Part shown: in pieces, positions 37,742-49,064 of the stretch | How the letters are laid out: each line of letters begins with the position of its first letter | Numbering within the stretch: position 1 is the stretch's first letter | Source of the DNA: Cheilinus undulatus | Taxonomy: Eukaryota > Chordata > Actinopteri > Labriformes > Labridae | Length of the DNA stretch: 64,000 bases | Assembly (NCBI RefSeq): GCF_018320785.1 | Contig: NC_054866.1 | Coordinates: 11,249,385-11,313,384 of the forward strand | Direction: 5' to 3' | The notes under the pieces: model-generated | What the model saw: only the letters and a program-made list of their open reading frames with translations | The model's database searches: none | Told to the model about the DNA's origin: nothing | Made by a program: the position numbers and the translations under genes

Positions 37742-38012
37742 TCATTGGCTCCGGCCGTGTGCGCTCTGTTGTCCCCCAGCGAGAGCAGCCCGGCCCCTAT
37801 TCACATGTTAATAAGGCCCTATAAATACTAACAACAGCCCCTCAGCGCCAGCAGCACGTCTCACTAGGACTGCACAATAAACACAGGGCGCCTCGCCTCG
37901 CCTCCGAGTGGGTCGGGGTCTTTTTTTTTCCTCCATTAACCGGCTCCGTTTGCCAGCTGCTCCTCGCTGAAGAGTCCGGAGGAAGAGGCAGAGAAGCGGT
38001 GATCCAACCAAC
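37742..38012 (+). promoter_or_regulatory. hes6: hes6 core promoter and 5'UTR
   Basis: An inverted CCAAT box (ATTGGCT, from 37744) is followed by ATTCACATGTTAATAAGGCC (from 37799) and a TATA box CTATAAATA (37819-37827). The block repeats the her8 core promoter in order and spacing. I see no RBPJ core (TGGGAA/TTCCCA) between 37560 and 38012, unlike her8. The 5'UTR includes an E-box CAGCTG near 37956. The start site is probably about 37850. Confidence 0.6.
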
Positions 38013-41000
38013 ATGGCCCCCGCGGCTCGGCCCAGCGACACCAGACCCGGTATGGAGGAGGACGAGTGCTACGAGGGGATCCAGAAGGCGGACAGAAAGG
38101 TACAAACCGGGACTGATAGGGAATCACTCTGAGGGCACACATGCACTTGTCACGCCTATGCACAATTATTCCAACAGTTATCACACTGAAGCAGGAATAC
38201 TGGGAAATACAAACTCTGCATCCGTATCTTATCAGTAGATAACGTGTGATATGTGTCTCTGCAGACCAGGAAACCTCTGGTGGAGAAGAAGAGGAGAGCT
38301 CGCATCAATGAAAGTCTGCAGGAGCTCAGGACTCTCCTGGCGGACACAGACGTGAGTAAACCATGCTCCTTCAGCTCTTTACCTCACCCGGACAGGTGGT
38401 TGTGGTAATAATGAGGCTTGCTTGGTTGTTTCCACAGTTTCATGCCAAAATGGAGAACGCAGAGGTGCTGGAGATGACGGTGAAGAAGGTGGAGGACATC
38501 CTGAAGAACAGGAGTCAAGGTCTGAACAGCTCCATGTAACATCCTACAGACTTTAAGGGGATTTATGGGTAGTTTAATATTGTAAATTTGGCATGCTACT
38601 ATGTGAAATGTCTGCATTACTAAGGTTTTATCCTATGAAATCTTTAGACATGAGTGCAGGACCCAAGAAACCAACATTTGCAACCTTTTTGTCAGATTTT
38701 TATCTGTTAAATACGCCAATGGTTCAGGGAAAATGTTTGATCGCGTATCCATAGGCAGCTTAACCATTAGGCAAAGATGTCTGGGACCTCATGCTCAGAG
38801 TGGCTTTGTTCGTCGTTATCAAACATGAGGTGTTACTCCCACTGATTAAGATTAGGAATTTAGATATGAATAAGCAGTCGAGAGTGAAAAAACAGCATCA
38901 ACATAGAATTTGATCATCTAAAGAAGTTCATGGGAAGGACCTCACACCCTAACAGCAAGGTCCAAACTCCTCTTAAAGCCTCAAAATGTCTTCATATCAG
39001 GCCAGTTCTAGTTAGGTAGTGGAGAAGTGCATGGTAAATGCAGGTATATTTTCAGCTTCATAGAGTTTACCCACTTCTCAATCCCCACTCTGGCAAAAAG
39101 TCATCTGAGTCCACTGATGCATTGCTGTAACACATAACTCCCCACACTGCTGAGGAATTATAAAATAGTAAACTCTAAGAACATAATCATGTCTTTATCT
39201 CAGGGTATTGCCAGTGGTGGTTGTAAAATCTGCTCTTTTGGAGGTCAGTTTCGTAATAATCTGTGCTTCTTTTTGATTAACTAAACACAAGATGGTCTTA
39301 CATGTCTTTGTTCCCCCAAAAATTCTTCAAATGTATTATCACTATGAGGGTTGACTTTCGTCACTCTGTGCAGGTAAAAATAAGGCATTTTCTTGTTTTT
39401 ATTGCAAAAAAGCAGCTTTCAGGACAGGCTGGGCAATATGCCAAAAATGCCAAAAATCACACCATACATTCGATTCAGTCTTTTTATCTTGCTTTTTTCT
39501 CATAAAGATGACAGATGGTTACCCCAAGGGGAAAAACGTACAAACTCTGATATAAAATAAAATCACATTTAAACCTGTTTGAACAAAAACTGAACACCTG
39601 TGCATCAAATCCTGGGTAGTTTTTCACTTTCAGTTATCAAAAATGCACACAAGTTTCTGAACACGTTCTAAATTGAACAAAAACATTGGTAGCGTTTGTC
39701 TTTATTGAGGCTGTCGAAATTTTCTGTGCTCTTAAATAAAGTTTTTCAAGCAAGGTTATCATATTTAATTAAAAACAACTAAGTAACTAAAACTAAAATA
39801 TAAAAATCACTAAATAAAAAAAAAACAAGCTTTAAAAAAGAAACTCAAAAACTAGCTGAAGCTTAATTCTGTGCTGACAAAACTAACTAAAATAACATAA
39901 GATTAGAGACTAAATCTCCTTACTTTTAGCATACTGACTAAAACACCCATGCCTGGAGAGTGTTAAATCACCTGATGTTGATCGGAAATACTTTATACAG
40001 TGGTAACTTGGGGTTTATACAAACATAAAAACTGAATAAATTAAGAGAAAAGTGAGGAGTCCTTTTGGGTCTCGCCCCTGACAAGTTCCCCATATTGCCA
40101 ATCAAACTAAAACAATAACTAAAAAAAAAAAAACTAAACTAAAACAAAGCATTTTTGCAAAATAAAAACTAGACTAAACTAACAAATCAGAAGAGAAAAC
40201 AATAAAAATGAAACTGAGATTTAAAAGAAAATTAAAAACAAAATTAAAATAGAAACAAATTAAAAATCCAAAACTATTACAACCTTGGTTTCAAGCAGAT
40301 ATCCACTGCTGTGTGGGCAAAAATGTGAGGGTAAATTAAAAGTATACCAACTTCTCCATGCACCACTGGGTAGATGCGTTAAAATAATGGATCTGTGGAT
40401 TACTTCATGGTAAATTGGCATAAAGGAAAATAGCATTTGTTGCAGTAGAGTGCATATTCTATCAATGTTGATTATCTATTTCTTATTTTTATTAGTTACA
40501 CCAAGCCTAGAGACATGTTAGAATATTATGATGTGATGAGTTTGGGATATGATGAAGAACAGTTGGGTATTTATTATTCAGATTTGAATGTATCCTGTAG
40601 TCGTGTGGCTTTGTTAGCCAGTGTTCATTTTGGGAGCTACTTAAATGTAGTCCTTACTTTGGCTACCTTTTTATTTTAGTCATTTCTACACTTTTTAGTT
40701 AATGAAAACTAAAGAAATATTTGAGTCCAGTTTTACTTAAAAGCTACAGTTTGCTAAAAGAAAGCAAAGAATATTATTTCAGTAAGATGAGAAGAATATT
40801 GTTGAATATTTACTGTGATTCATACCAGTATCTTATTTTGAAGCTAATGCTTTAAGACTTCCTTAGTCATGTGATGCACAAAGGAAGTGAAGTGTTTTAT
40901 TGTGAAATGCTGTCAAAGTCAATAAATGAGTGACGGCGGCGGAGCAACATGGGTGTTTTACCGTGGCTGTGCATACGCGTAGAGCATTGCTATGTTGTCA

Positions 41001-42579
41001 CTCATGAGTGGTTATGAAAGAAACATAAGAGTAAGCAAGAAGCTCAACTGTACAACATCTGCTATCTTTGTCAGAATACTGTGTTTATGATGCCTGCAAA
41101 ATATGGTATCCCTGCTTTCTACAGCTAAAAGGAAGAAGAGCTACTGATTCATCCTACCTAACAGCTTGTGCGCGCTCATATCATGGATTTTGAATGTCTG
41201 ACATGAACAAAATTATATTTTAGTCTCATTTAGGCAAAAACTAAACAGAATTTCAGCCAAAGTTCTGTCAGCAAAGATTGGTTTTTGGCTCATCACAGTC
41301 TCATCTTCCTCATGGAAAAGTTGTTGGGATGCTTCAGTATTTTCTTCCCTTGCTGTGGTCGCTTTTAAATGGAGAAAAGCCTCATATTGGCCTGTCCAAG
41401 GCCTCCGAGTGAGCAAAACTGTCCTGTGCTCAGCTACAATATGCCAATAAATTCATGAATATTGATTAACTGTGTTTTAATATAGGCACTAGATGAAGGT
41501 CAGTATTAGAGATGTCTGACTTTCCAACATTTTACAGTTCTATTTCAACAAGAAAGAACATGCCTGTCTTTGGATGAAGTACACTCAGACATGTTTCTGA
41601 TAAAAACAGCACGATTCAGGGCTGATGAAGTCACCATGTGCTTCAGGTCCAACCTAAAATGTAACACCATTTTTCCAAATCAGTGGGACAGGACCCCCAT
41701 TAATGGTCATCTTAAGAGGAAAGCAATGAAAATCAGCTTCTGTTACACAAAGTTGTTTGTATCTTGAGATTAGAATCAGGATATTAAAATGTGTTCAGCT
41801 AAAAACAGGAAAGGAATCACTCTGTGTGCATGTGTTGGTCACCACTGGTAGCATACACAAGAAATTAAGCGAATAAGGGATCACAAGATAAAGATGTTGG
41901 GTGCTGTTCAATAAGAGGTTATAAATCAAATTACTGTAATTGTATCAGTTGTTTTAGATCTGATTATGCTTTGTTTTTACTTGGATAATAAGAGAAAATG
42001 GGGAATTTCTTGTATCACTGTAAAGTCATGAGATGTGCTAAACATGCAGCTGTTCCTGACTTGGCTCAGACCACGAACAGTGAGTTCATCGTCTTTGTCT
42101 CCCCTCCAACAGAAACCGACACCCTGAACAGAGAAGCCAGTGAGCGGTTTGCAGCAGGATACATCCAGTGCATGCATGAGGTCCACATGTTCGTGTCCAG
42201 CTGTCCTGGGATCGACTCCACTGTGGCAGCGGAGCTCCTGAACCACCTGCTGGAGTGTATGCCCCTGAACGAAGACCACCTCCAGGACGTGTTGATGGAT
42301 CTGATCACCGACACGACTGGAAGTAATGGCAGCACTTGGCACGGAGGCGGCGAGTCACACTGCGCGGCTCTCGCTTCGCCGGGAGGAAGGAGCGTGTCCA
42401 GCAGCTCGTCCTCCGCTCTCTCCCCAGCGCCCTCCACCATGTCCAGTGAGGACCTGTGTTCCGACCTGGACGAGACCGACAGTGAGCACAACCAGAGCGC
42501 CACAGAGGCCTCAGAAAGCAGGGAGGCTCTGAGCATGCGCACCGTGACCTACCCTCGCTCCATGTGGAGGCCCTGGTAG
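38013..42579 (+). CDS. hes6: HES6 bHLH-Orange transcriptional regulator
   Basis: HES6 (HER13 in zebrafish usage) is a nuclear bHLH-Orange protein that modulates HES1/HER oscillators, promotes neuronal differentiation and acts in the segmentation clock. Four exons: 38013-38099, 38265-38351, 38438-38519, 42113-42579; phases 0, 0, 1 as in her8. The product is 240 residues. bHLH at about 30-82 (RKPLVEKKRRARINESLQEL) has a loop two residues shorter than that of her8, a known HES6 trait. The Orange domain at about 95-135 includes ASERFAAGYIQCMHEVH and AAELLNHLLECMPL, nearly as in mammals. The C-terminal part is Ser-rich with the acidic SDLDETDSE and ends RSMWRPW. Intron 3 is 3.6 kb and holds a hAT-type element. 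Complete and intact. Confidence 0.95.
39751..40287. mobile_element. Non-autonomous hAT-type element in hes6 intron 3
   Basis: Starts CAAGGTTATCATATTT and ends CTATTACAACCTTG. The flanking octamers TTTTCAAG and GTTTCAAG match at seven of eight positions. It is the same family as 5741-6175, with AACTAAAACTAA-rich arms and a shared middle near GCCTGGAGAGTGTTAAAT. Confidence 0.7.
40288..42112. other. hes6 intron 3, downstream part
   Basis: No exon or clear mobile element was recognised. A pyrimidine-rich acceptor (TCTCCCCTCCAACAG) ends at 42112. Confidence 0.5.
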
Positions 42580-43425
42580 GGGTTTGGAGTCAGATTGTGG
42601 ACTATTTTTTAGTTTTTTTCACCAGACCAAACCCTTGAGAGGAAAATTCCAGCATTCACAGGAACATAACTAAAACAGCAGTATTGGAGCGTCTACCTTT
42701 CATTTGTGGGCATATTTACACCTGTAGATAAGCAGCTATATGCATGAATATTTTACAAATTACCTGTGGTAATGCTCAGATCATGTTTCTCCTACAAGAT
42801 GTAACAACCACTTTGCCTACAACACCCAAAATCCTGCTTAAGAGCAGATCACTGTATTTCAGATGGACCTTATCTTCAGCTCTTTTCCTATGACCAAAAG
42901 TAGCAGCTTATTTACTTTGTATTTCTGGAAATATAGGAAACTTCTCAGTGAGATAGAAGTAAACCATGTATGCTTATAGAAAAGCTTCTCTAAAAAGGAA
43001 ATACACCTGAAAGCTTCGGTTGCTTTCCTCTTTACAGATCCTGCAGCCACCAGAAAGTAGTCCCTCTTTCTTTTTCAGTCATGACTCCCTGGCTTCTTTG
43101 ACTTTTCCTTTCTCCTGAAAGAAGCTGAAACCCTGACCTTCGACATTCATGTTTAACTCAACAAAGGACATACAAGGAACAGATTGAAGGTTACATTTTT
43201 GTGTTTGTGTATATAGGTTTTGTATGTGGAAAAGAAAAGCTCTTTTAGAAACCCTGAACTTTGGCAATGCCTCTGATTAATATAAATATTCCTAATGTAT
43301 TTCATAAAGACTTGTAGCTTATTGGACCAGTAGTGTCTTTCAGAATGACCACTTTATGTTGTAACCATGTTTAGAAATGACTCTAAAATGTATGGATTTG
43401 CTTAATAAAATTATGTGTAAATCAA
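42580..43425 (+). other. hes6: hes6 3' untranslated region
   Basis: Runs from the TAG at 42577-42579 to a canonical AATAAA at 43404-43409. A second signal lies near 43485. No internal repeat was seen. Confidence 0.6.
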
Positions 43426-43789
43426 GATCTTGCCTGCTATAACTCAATGTGTTACAACAGGATAAAAAGTCTTCAGGAAAAGTAGCAATAAAGATTTCTG
43501 TCATTACTGTTTTTCAGAAGATGCAATGGTAATCCTCAGGATGGGAAATTAGCACCCACCAGTCAAATGCAGGTACTTTCAGGGTCCCCAGAAAAACCCA
43601 TAGAATGGGCCCTCCCCAGTTTTGATTTATCAAAGATAAAAGTGAGTGTGTGTTGGACCAGTAGCATTGGGGCTGGCATCCTGGCTAACAGCTACCTCAT
43701 TTTGCAGCTGTGTGTCAAAATAAGATAGCTTTAACTGGGTTCTGATGTTAAAATGATTAATTATTGGTACTATTTAGCCACTTTCACCA

Positions 43790-45110
43790 CTTTTTCCATC
43801 GGTCATCACCACATATTTTGACCTATTTTATGCCATTTCTGCCACGTTTTTAAACCAATTTTTACCAATTTTGTTGCCCTTCTTCTGCAATTTGTTGCCA
43901 TTTTTAGCCCATTTCTGTAACAAATTTTGCCTACTTCAGCTGTCTTTTGGCACATCTATTTGTTTCTGCCACTTCTTGCTGCTTTTGCACTTTTTTTGCC
44001 ACTTTTATCCAGTTCCTGCCCCTTTTCACCTAATGCCTACTCTAGATGCTTTTTTTTCCCTGTTTGGCCTAATTTTTTTTTTTTTGCCACGGTACCTTTG
44101 AGCCGATTTTTGCAACTTTTTGGCTATTTTTGCAACTTTTAAGCCATTTGCAATTTCCACCCACTTCTGCAACATTTTTAAAACAATTTTTAAACTTTTT
44201 TTTGCCCTTTTTTGCAATTTGTTGCCACTTATAGCCCATTTCTGTAACTTTTTTTTTGCAAATGTTGCCTACTTTAGCTGTCTGTTGACACATCTGTTTA
44301 TTTCTGCCACTTCTTGCTGCTTTTACACTTTTTTTGGACTTTTTTTTTGCCACTTTTATCCAGTTCGTGCCCCTTTTCATCCAATGCCTACTCTAGGTGT
44401 GTTTGTTCTGTGTTTGGCCTGATTTTTTTGCCACAGTACCTTTGAGCCGATTTTTGCAACTTTTTGACTATTTTGGCCACTTTCACCATTTTTGCTTTTT
44501 TTTCTATGTTTTTACCACCTTCCCACGTTTTTACTACTTTTTTAATAAATTTATGCCACTTTTGGCCTTTTTGCCATTTTTAACCCATTTATGCCATTGT
44601 TTTTACTATTCTAACCCATTTTGCAATGTTTTTTTGCCTTATTTTGCCCATTTTCCCCCTTGTAGCCCAATCATGCCATTGTTTTCTTTACTACTTTAAC
44701 CCATGTTGCATTGTTTTTTACCATATTACAATACAATACAATAACTTTATTTACCCCCAAAGGGAAATCCATTTTACATTTGACCCATTTTGTCACTTTT
44801 AACCAATTTATGCAGTTCTTTTTACTATTTTAATCCATTTTTCATTATTCTTTGCCAGATTTTACAAATGTTGCTACTTTTGACCCATTAATGCCATTTT
44901 TTACTATTTTAACCAATTTGGCATTGTTTTTGCCACTTTTGACCCATTTATGCCATTGCTATTTACTATTTTAACCCATTTTGCATATTTTTTTGCCACA
45001 TTTTACCCATGTATGCTGTTTTTTAAAAACTATTTTAACCCATTATGCTACTCTCCACTTATTTTTGCATTGTTTTTGTTTTTGACACTTTTGTCCATTT
45101 TTCCCTCTCC
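43790..45110. repeat. T-rich tandem array with a ~340-bp higher-order repeat
   Basis: About 1.3 kb of degenerate units such as TGCCATTTTTAACCCATTT and GCCACTTTTGACCCATTTA. The block beginning GCCTACTT at 43929 is repeated from 44267, and GAGCCGATTTTTGCAAC at 44100 recurs at 44444, so a unit of about 338-344 bp has been duplicated in tandem. At 44728-44770 ACAATACAATACAATAACTT resembles a LINE 3' tail. The strand asymmetry (T on the plus strand, few G) is strong. Confidence 0.8.
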
Positions 45111-45159
45111 CTCATAAAATGCTCTTTAGTGCTATGTTTTTTGAGTCCATCAACATGAG

Positions 45160-45417
45160 ATGCTTTTGCAGATTTTCTTCTGCCTACAAACTCCTCAAAC
45201 CTTCCACCACTTCTCTAAAAAGAGTCACACCTCCCCAATGTGTCTCCTCTATCACCTCACAGTCTATGAGCACATTATCAAAGACTTGTTAGATCCTGTG
45301 AAGGCCATCCTGACCGATGTACCAGCAGGAGGAGAACAGACAGCTCCACCTCCTGTTATTGTTTTTCCACACAGAAAAACTTCACTAAGATTCTTCCACA
45401 GCCAGTTTAACCAGTGA
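45160..45417 (+). other. Protein-like open frame of unknown origin
   Basis: An 85-codon frame contains HLTVYEHIIKDLLDPVKAIL and a Pro-rich APPPVIVFPHRKT, which looks more protein-like than its surroundings. There is no recognisable family, promoter or splice signal. It may be a relic of a retrocopy or transposon, or chance. Confidence 0.2.
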
Positions 45418-45602
45418 AAGTCACACTGGTAGGCTTCATACTTTGTGGGAATCACATGTCCAGTAGTCTTTTTCAAAAATGATGATGAACAGACTCTGGT
45501 GGTGCAGGATGTGATGGTGGGGTGAACACACACACACTGGACTAAGGGTGTGAATGGTGAAGGAAACACATTGAAATAGGAGCGGACAGACACACTGATC
45601 AA

Positions 45603-45644
45603 AGCTGTGACCATTTGACACAAGAGCGTCAAATGGTCACAGCT
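45603..45644. repeat. Perfect 17-bp inverted repeat (hairpin)
   Basis: AGCTGTGACCATTTGAC (45603-45619) and its exact complement GTCAAATGGTCACAGCT (45628-45644) flank an 8-base loop. No T tract follows, so it is not a simple polymerase III terminator. Function unknown. Confidence 0.85.
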
Positions 45645-45691
45645 ACAAAGGATACAAGCAGGCTCACGTTCTTCAAAGGGATCATTCAGCT

Positions 45692-45729
45692 CACACACAC
45701 ACACACACACACACCACACACACACACAG
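45692..45729. repeat. (CA)n microsatellite
   Basis: About 18 CA units with a single CACC interruption. Confidence 0.9.
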
Positions 45730-46299
45730 AGAAAGGCAGCTGCTCATCAAAACACCAAAGACATGTGCTGTCAGGGCCGAATCCTTGGTGGAGCTGGTGA
45801 GAATTGAACAGGAAGGGTGCTTGGATGAACCTAGATCATGTTAGTAGGCTAAATAGGGCCTATCTCTTGTCATGGGCGTAGGAAGTGAGGGTGCTTAGAG
45901 TGCCTCAGGCCTGCTCAAATCAGACACAGTGACTAAGCAATCCAGCACCATAGTCCATTTTTGTTACCAGTGTAAATGCTTTGTACTGTAATGAAGTACA
46001 GTACACTTCCCTGGCTCAGAAGGAAGGTGTGAGCTTCTGCACTGTACAGTTAAACATGCATCCACACAAGTACCTGCAGGCAGCATGCACATGACATATA
46101 ACTGATACAACTGTTCCTCCCAACAGTCATTTTAAACATTGCTGGAGTGTTAAAGAGCTTAAACCTCTCAAAATAAGGCACAAAGTTGTTAAAAATCACT
46201 GTCATGTTGCTAGTGTATTACTCCATTGGTCCAGCTGTGAGCATCAACCTGTGTACTGCGTGTGCCCATGTCCAGGCCTAGTTGGACTTGGCAATGTGA

Positions 46300-46600
46300 G
46301 TGCAGGCCATATCATATCATACCATTTTGTACCTTATCGTATCATATTGTACCTTATTGTACTGTATTATATTGTGCCACATCATATCATATAATAATAT
46401 TGTATTTTACCATACATTGTACCTTATTGTTTAATACCATAACTCATTACTATATTGCATTGTAACGTATCATATTGCACCTTATCATATCATATTGTAT
46501 TGTATAGTACTATACATTATGGTACATTATCGTATAATATTGTATCTTATCAAATTGTACATTATTGTATTGTATCATTTTGTATCATATTTGGCATACA
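46300..46600. repeat. Minisatellite of TATCATATTGTACCT-like units
   Basis: About 300 bp in which units of roughly 12-20 bases such as ATCATATTGTACCTTATTGT recur with many substitutions. ATG-starting frames across it are repeat artefacts. Confidence 0.75.
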
Positions 46601-46619
46601 GTGCTGCTCCATTGGGTAT

Positions 46620-47800
46620 CTTAACTTAATGTATCATGTTTATAACATATATCTGTAGGGCTGACCTCAGAAGTCAGCCAAAAATTAAGCCTTGTATTGT
46701 TCATCATTAGTATTTGTTTTACCCCAGAGTAGCTAAGAGACCTTCAGTAAAAAAACAAAAAGTGCACCAAACTGAATTCCTGCATATTTTCATTCAAGAC
46801 ATTCACTTTTTTAATTGCTCACATTTCGTCTGGTCATCTTTTACTCTTTTTTAATTGCATCTCTTTCTCTTGCAGTGTTATCCCACCAATAAATGAAAAC
46901 CTGTGTTGGTTTTTGGCTCTCCCTCCCCCAGCATGTCACTACAGCCTGCTAACACAAAGTGACAGATGACAGGCTGGCTGCATTAACAGATCTGATTTTA
47001 GCGGGGAAACAGAAAAAAGCTCAAACAGGAGGGAAAACTTTTTGTCCAAATTCATCAGCTGTGGGTTTGTGACTGTGCATATGATTTCTGAGGTCAGAGG
47101 TCAGTGTAGTGCAACAGTTGGCGAGAGAGAGATCCAACGGCACAGACGAGCATATGGCAGTGAAACAGATCCCCGGGGGATTCTCTGCAGGCCATGGGTG
47201 CTTCTCAACTGTCTGTGAGGAAACAATGACTTCTCTGAGCGGCAGCATGTTACACACAATTCACTGATTCTCAATAATGAGTTGTATCCGATGTTTTTAT
47301 TCAACAGAGATAACAAAAAAGATTAATTATATATTTTTCTGTCATATTTATGTGTGTACCTCTAAGGGAGTCTGTGAACTTAGTGTTCTCTGGCTGTTGA
47401 GGACTTTTTTTCAAGTTTGATAACACCTAAGACCAATAAAATCAGTCTCTTTTGCTCGATCTATAACTTTACAGTAAGGAAATCTGCAGTTCTTAAAGAA
47501 TTTGTTTCCCTGTCACTGAACAATGAGTCCATATTTCCTAAAGTAAACCTTTCCAGCATACTAGAAATGATCTAAACAGGCGCTTGTATATATGATGATG
47601 ATGTTTTGTGGGCAGCCTCCCAGTAAATGTTGTTTAGTTGATAGTTGGTTTTGCAGCCAATTAAAATTTGTGTTTTCTATAAGCATACATGGTTTAAAAA
47701 CAGCATTTTAACATTAAGACAGCAGTGTAAAGCTAGGATAAAAGAAAATTAAACATGGAAAACCTAATAAAGCATTTTAGCAAGTGACCAGACCTGACTA
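46620..47800. other. Spacer between hes6 and per2
   Basis: No gene or named repeat was recognised. Two ORFs of 70-80 codons on the minus strand have no supporting signals. Confidence 0.35.
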
Positions 47801-47804
47801 TGTG

Positions 47805-48240
47805 CAGGTGCATCTCAATAAGTTAAAATATGGAAAAGCAAATTTACTTCTGCAGTGCACTTAAAAAATTGGATCTCTCATATGAGAATATATTCATTAC
47901 ACACAGTTACATTTTTAGTCTTTTTTTTATTGTCACGGCTTATTGCTAACAAAACCGCAAAATTCACTCTCTTAAAAAATAGAATATTGTGAAAAAGTTC
48001 AATATTTTCAGCTAATGATGTCACACTCCTATCAGCTGATTAACTCAAAACAACTGCAAAGGTTTCCTGAGTCTTTTAAAGGTCTTTTAGTTTGGTTCAG
48101 TAAACTACAGTCATGGGGAAGACTGCTGACTTGACAGTTGTCCAGAAGACAGTACTGACCCCCTCCACAAGGAGGATAAGCCAAAGAGTTTTATTACTAG
48201 TGAAAATGATGCCATCAGACAACTTGCTGGCAATTACCTT
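47805..48240 (+). mobile_element. Tc1-like element fragment (plus orientation)
   Basis: Begins near GGTGCATCTCAATAAGTTAA, a familiar terminal sequence of fish Tc1-like elements. It later reads GKTADLTVVQKTVL on the plus strand, the start of a transposase-like frame that soon breaks. Truncated at about 48240. Confidence 0.45.
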
Positions 48241-48269
48241 GATTAAAATGCCCCATTTTGGTCACTCAC

Positions 48270-48700
48270 ATGCCTTTTGATGAACTCGTCATGATTTACT
48301 CTGAGTTTTTCCACCAGTGGCTTTCTCTTTGATGCTCAAATGACTGTTGAAGAACCCGGCAACAGTTGTTGTCTGCAGAGTCTCTCCCATCTCAGCTACA
48401 GAAGCTTGTAACTCCTTCAGAGTAGTCATAGGTGTCTTGGTGGCCTCTCTTACAAGTCTCATTCTTTCACGGTCAATCAGTTTGTGAGGACAGCCTGATC
48501 TAGATTTGCACATGTGCCATATTCCTTCCATTTCTTGTTTTGATGGATTTAATTGAACTCTGTGGGATGTTTGGTGCATTTTTTTCTGTCTATCCCCTGA
48601 ATTCTTTCAATATTTTTTTCTGTGAGTTGCTTGGAGTGTTCTTTTTGTCTTCATGGTGTAATGGTAGCCATGATTAACTAGTGACTGGACCTTCCAGACA
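48270..48700 (-). pseudogene. Tc1-like transposase N-terminal fragment
   Basis: The minus-strand frame contains GCPHKLIDRERMRLVREATK and TTLKELQASVAEMGETLQTT, matching the paired-type DNA-binding domain of Tc1 transposases. The catalytic part is missing. It abuts the oppositely oriented fragment 47805-48240. Confidence 0.6.
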
Positions 48701-49064
48701 CAAGTTATACTACAATCACTTGAGGCACATTCACTGATCCCCATTTGTTTAAGTCTTGTATTTTACATGACATATTTTGATTTAATTGGCATTGCTTTGA
48801 AGAAATCTGTTTTCACTTTGACATTAAAGGTTTTTTTGTCATGTATTTTATGTTAAAAAAGCTAAATAATATTGACAATTTCTATAGAAGTCATACTGTG
48901 TTGAGAGAGATACAAGACGCTTCAGTTTTAACATGAAACAACTCTCATCGACCAGATTTTATTGAATGGACGTAGTGGTGGACTTTTCTCTCCAATGTGC
49001 TCACAATGGCAATACTGTATGATTTAGAAAGTGTTAAAACTGAGCAAAATAATAAATCATTAGA

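Noticed and set aside
41998..42112. Extension of the hes6 last exon upstream to an ATG at 41998
   Set aside because: The frame is open by chance; the CCTCCAACAG acceptor at 42112 and the phase-1 join from exon 3 give the HES6 sequence exactly.
42066..42542. 158-codon minus-strand frame in hes6 exon 4
   Set aside because: Antisense shadow of the hes6 coding exon.
43871..44699. Phe/Leu-rich frames resembling membrane proteins
   Set aside because: They are translations of the T-rich tandem array and contain no conserved pattern.
46300..46600. Regular repetition considered as a CRISPR-like array
   Set aside because: The units are contiguous and diverged with no spacers, and the genome is a vertebrate; it is a minisatellite.
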